From a virus: a DNA stretch of 37,588 nt. Positions 36,301 through 37,588 of this stretch are shown here, in pieces. The position numbers were made by a program, and so were the translations under genes. Numbering within the stretch: the stretch's first letter is position 1; each line of letters opens with the position of its first letter. The stretch lies in IMG/VR virus record IMGVR_UViG_3300010354_000231, positions 1 through 37,588 of that record; one strand, given 5' to 3'. The notes beneath the pieces were generated by a model. It saw only the letters and a list, made by a program, of their open reading frames with translations, was not told the DNA's origin and did no database searches.

Positions 36301-37588
36301 TTTGATTACTGTACTGTAACCTTTGCAAATGAAACTTTAAACAACACAGATATTATTGATGCAAGATTACGTGTAAAACAATATGATTTAAGCAACACAA
36401 CAAGATCTCCCTTTGAATTTTTAGCAAGAACTTTTGATGATACAAGTAATTGTTCTAAAAATATATTAGCATCAGATGAAAGTTTTGTAGCAACATATTC
36501 ATATTATCTTCCAAGAATTGATAAAATTTATTTAACTAAAGATGGAATATTCCAATTAAACAAGGGAATTCCCGCAGAAATTCCCGAAGAACCTGCATTA
36601 GTAGATGAAGCTCTTGAAGTTGCAACTATTTCTGTTCCTCCATATCTTTGCGATGCTTCTAAAGTATCAATTACTTTAACAGACCATAAGCGATATCAAA
36701 TGAGAGATATTGCCAAACTTGAAGATAGAATTAAAAATTTAGAGAAATTTACTACTTTAAACTTATTAGAAACTGCAACAGAAAATCTAAAAATTAAAGA
36801 TGCAAACGGACTTGATAGATTCAAATCAGGTTTCTTTGTTGATGATTTCACTAATAGTTCATCTCAAAATAAGAGCACTATTGTAAAAAATAGCATTGAC
36901 TCAAAAAATGCAGAATTACGACCTGCTCCATATACAACTCAGATTGATCTTTTACTTGGGTCAAAATCTTTAGTTGGAATTGGTTCTACGGTAAATCCAT
37001 TAACCGATATTAAATATGCAGATGATTTAATTGCAAATGGGATTAAGAGAACAGGACAAATTATAACATTAGATTATGAAGATGTTGCAAAAGTTGAAAA
37101 TCCATATGCAACTAGAACTGAAAATGTAACGCCATTTTTGGTAACAACATATACAGGAACTATTGAATTATTCCCATCGTCTGATACTTGGATTGATCAG
37201 GTCAGAGCTGAGGCAAAACGAGTTGAGATTGATAATTTTACTCAAACTCAGCAACAATTAGTTGCTCAGGGATGGGATCCTCAAACAGGATATAGTCCAG
37301 TAACTTGGGGAGCTTGGGAAACTACATGGACTGGAGAAACTACTACCACTACAGTTGTAGGTCGTAGATACTATGGATGGCCATATTATGGATGGCATGG
37401 AAGATATCGCTGGGGTGGTTGGAGAGGATATGGATGGTATGGTTATCCATACTACAACAACTATTGGGGACATTATTATGGGTGGTATGGTAATCATTGG
37501 AATCGTTATTATTATGGATACCCTTGGTATGGTAGAAGAGGATGGTGGGGCGGTGTAGCAACCACAGTTCAAACAACTACTACCAAAA
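33340..37588 (+). CDS. DUF4815-type virion structural protein, 3' end outside the window
   Basis: Open for 1416 codons from ATG 33340 to the window edge. The N-terminus NITPYFDDYDPKKNFYKVLF, then KPGYPVQARELTTVQSILQN and QIEQFGTHIFKEGSVVIPGQ is the DUF4815 domain of cyanophage structural proteins, thought to be a baseplate-to-fibre component. A long beta-rich body follows. Near the end, after WGAWETTWTGETTTTTVVGR, there is a Tyr/Trp/Gly-rich insert of about 65 residues (about 1342-1406) before VATTVQTTTTK. It may replace gp9/gp10 at this position in T4 order. Confidence 0.8.
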   Translation, partial: MPQETNLNITPYFDDYDPKKNFYKVLFKPGYPVQARELTTVQSILQNQIEQFGTHIFKEGSVVIPGQLNYNNQFFAVEIEPSYGGIDLSVYIDDLVGKNIKGATSNVQAKVIKVLDRSFSTRDYYTLYISYQGAGIDNQSVFSNGETLLLEENFVKNQFVIQAGEGFANTAIQNATSIGSAIILSEGVYFIRGTFVTVNSQTLILDAHSNFPSYKVGFDIVEEIITSDDDSSLFDNAKGFSNYAASGADRFKISAILSKKPLNSIDNQNFISLLEIREGILIAGKKKESQYNILQDELARRTSDESGDYYVKPFTIAPKESLNNFLGNNGIFSPGQLTYNNNTPSESLGVYKISPGKAYIKGYEIDIFSTTFVDFEKPRTTRTLENQSIKYATGSTYALNRVYGAPNLSMGTPFIVSLRDSRVGTSSTVGAGKEIGLARVYDFALESGSYNTTIPQVNIWNISLYDIQTYTEITLNENITLTTPKYIKGKSSGAIGYLRYNVTNSNLVTLYNTNGFFSKGEKLIFDGTEIDSRVAIAVTQYTNKDIQSLSQVSTSSTIFTADIIPDVKEVIGQATISAVGVGTTSLVSVTDRQDLSFINLATPGNLVAYTVPGQTIQTISKIVSVEPTKLILTGITTVANICQGALPGISTIVSDFAILTSNFLPSLDNTLYSALPRPFISSVDLTNSQFTIKKEFPVTIASNQSNTLVADQDETFLEFDEERYILVRSNGVFEPLTPEQFVFTEGNKELVVVGLGNSDNNARLISTLRKINVKNKVKTKNRITSLVIDRSRNSSSGIGTTTLNDGLAYSSSYPYGTRVQDEDICLLYPDVTKVYSVLESNDTQDPLLPTMTVNTISGTSGKTSDFVIGEEFIGETSNAVGLVISRINDERIEFTYLNERVFSEGETIRMKESGTTAVVVQTIAGNKNRLSSFDFDYGQKDSLYDYCKLMRKPGESEPKGKLRVIFERAEFSSSDNGDIVTSNSYNQFDYCTVTFANETLNNTDIIDARLRVKQYDLSNTTRSPFEFLARTFDDTSNCSKNILASDESFVATYSYYLPRIDKIYLTKDGIFQLNKGIPAEIPEEPALVDEALEVATISVPPYLCDASKVSITLTDHKRYQMRDIAKLEDRIKNLEKFTTLNLLETATENLKIKDANGLDRFKSGFFVDDFTNSSSQNKSTIVKNSIDSKNAELRPAPYTTQIDLLLGSKSLVGIGSTVNPLTDIKYADDLIANGIKRTGQIITLDYEDVAKVENPYATRTENVTPFLVTTYTGTIELFPSSDTWIDQVRAEAKRVEIDNFTQTQQQLVAQGWDPQTGYSPVTWGAWETTWTGETTTTTVVGRRYYGWPYYGWHGRYRWGGWRGYGWYGYPYYNNYWGHYYGWYGNHWNRYYYGYPWYGRRGWWGGVATTVQTTTTK

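Noticed and set aside
37258-37576. Overlapping open frames on both strands in the Tyr/Trp/Gly-rich segment
   Set aside because: They are by-products of TAT/GGA/TGG repeats; only the frame of the large structural gene is continuous with flanking protein sequence.

Overview
The window looks like part of a lytic T4-like (myovirus) cyanophage genome, probably infecting a picocyanobacterium. The right half carries a baseplate block in the order gp25-like, gp6-like, giant gp7-like, structural protein, gp8-like, DUF4815-type structural protein. Upstream of it is a set of small proteins and a glycosyltransferase of kinds I recall from cyanophages. T4-type late promoters (NATAAATA) precede several of these genes. 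There is no integrase, tRNA, CRISPR array or rRNA. The host assignment is inference from gene content, from memory, without a database search.

Layout. (1) Bases 1-4342: about 20 very small plus-strand genes, AT-rich, almost all joined by ATGA or TAATG stop/start overlaps, so probably one or a few translationally coupled transcripts. (2) 4343-5487: three genes, two of them behind near-identical sigma70-type promoters, ending with a cupin-like protein. (3) 5488-6201, minus strand: a GIY-YIG homing endonuclease gene whose stop abuts the stop of the upstream gene. (4) 6202-6882: a 681-base non-coding region with five tandem 20-bp repeats, a consensus promoter followed about 60 nt later by a strong terminator (candidate small RNA), four copies of a 13-bp AT-rich repeat, and CTAG-rich elements. 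It is a good candidate replication or control region. (5) 6883-13958: about 27 small genes, including an ArdA-like antirestriction protein and a winged-helix-like protein. Many have their own compact promoter cassette. Base composition rises towards the end and becomes GC-rich with C-ending codons, unlike the AT-rich structural genes. (6) 14188-16674: small proteins, a glycosyltransferase and conserved hypotheticals. (7) 16700-37588: baseplate and virion structural genes, the last one running off the window.

The most interesting signal is in region 5, with outliers in regions 2 and 4. A decamer close to RASTGKCACR sits about 30 nt upstream of the -10 box in at least ten intergenic gaps. Between them lies a GC-rich inverted repeat whose loop holds the -35 position, and transcripts would often start in a GAAGTCAACC-like leader. 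This reads as a phage-specific family of terminator/promoter cassettes for early genes, possibly bound by a phage or host factor. A possible partner layer is a ~60-nt RNA at 6557-6616 whose 5' hairpin arm is complementary to CTAG leader elements in front of at least two of these genes.

How the genes work together (inference): the small genes are likely early host-takeover and counter-defence functions (ArdA mimics DNA to block restriction enzymes), and the late block builds the baseplate and its fibre or host-contact proteins. All coordinates and motif comparisons were made by eye. No similarity search, folding or statistics were run.
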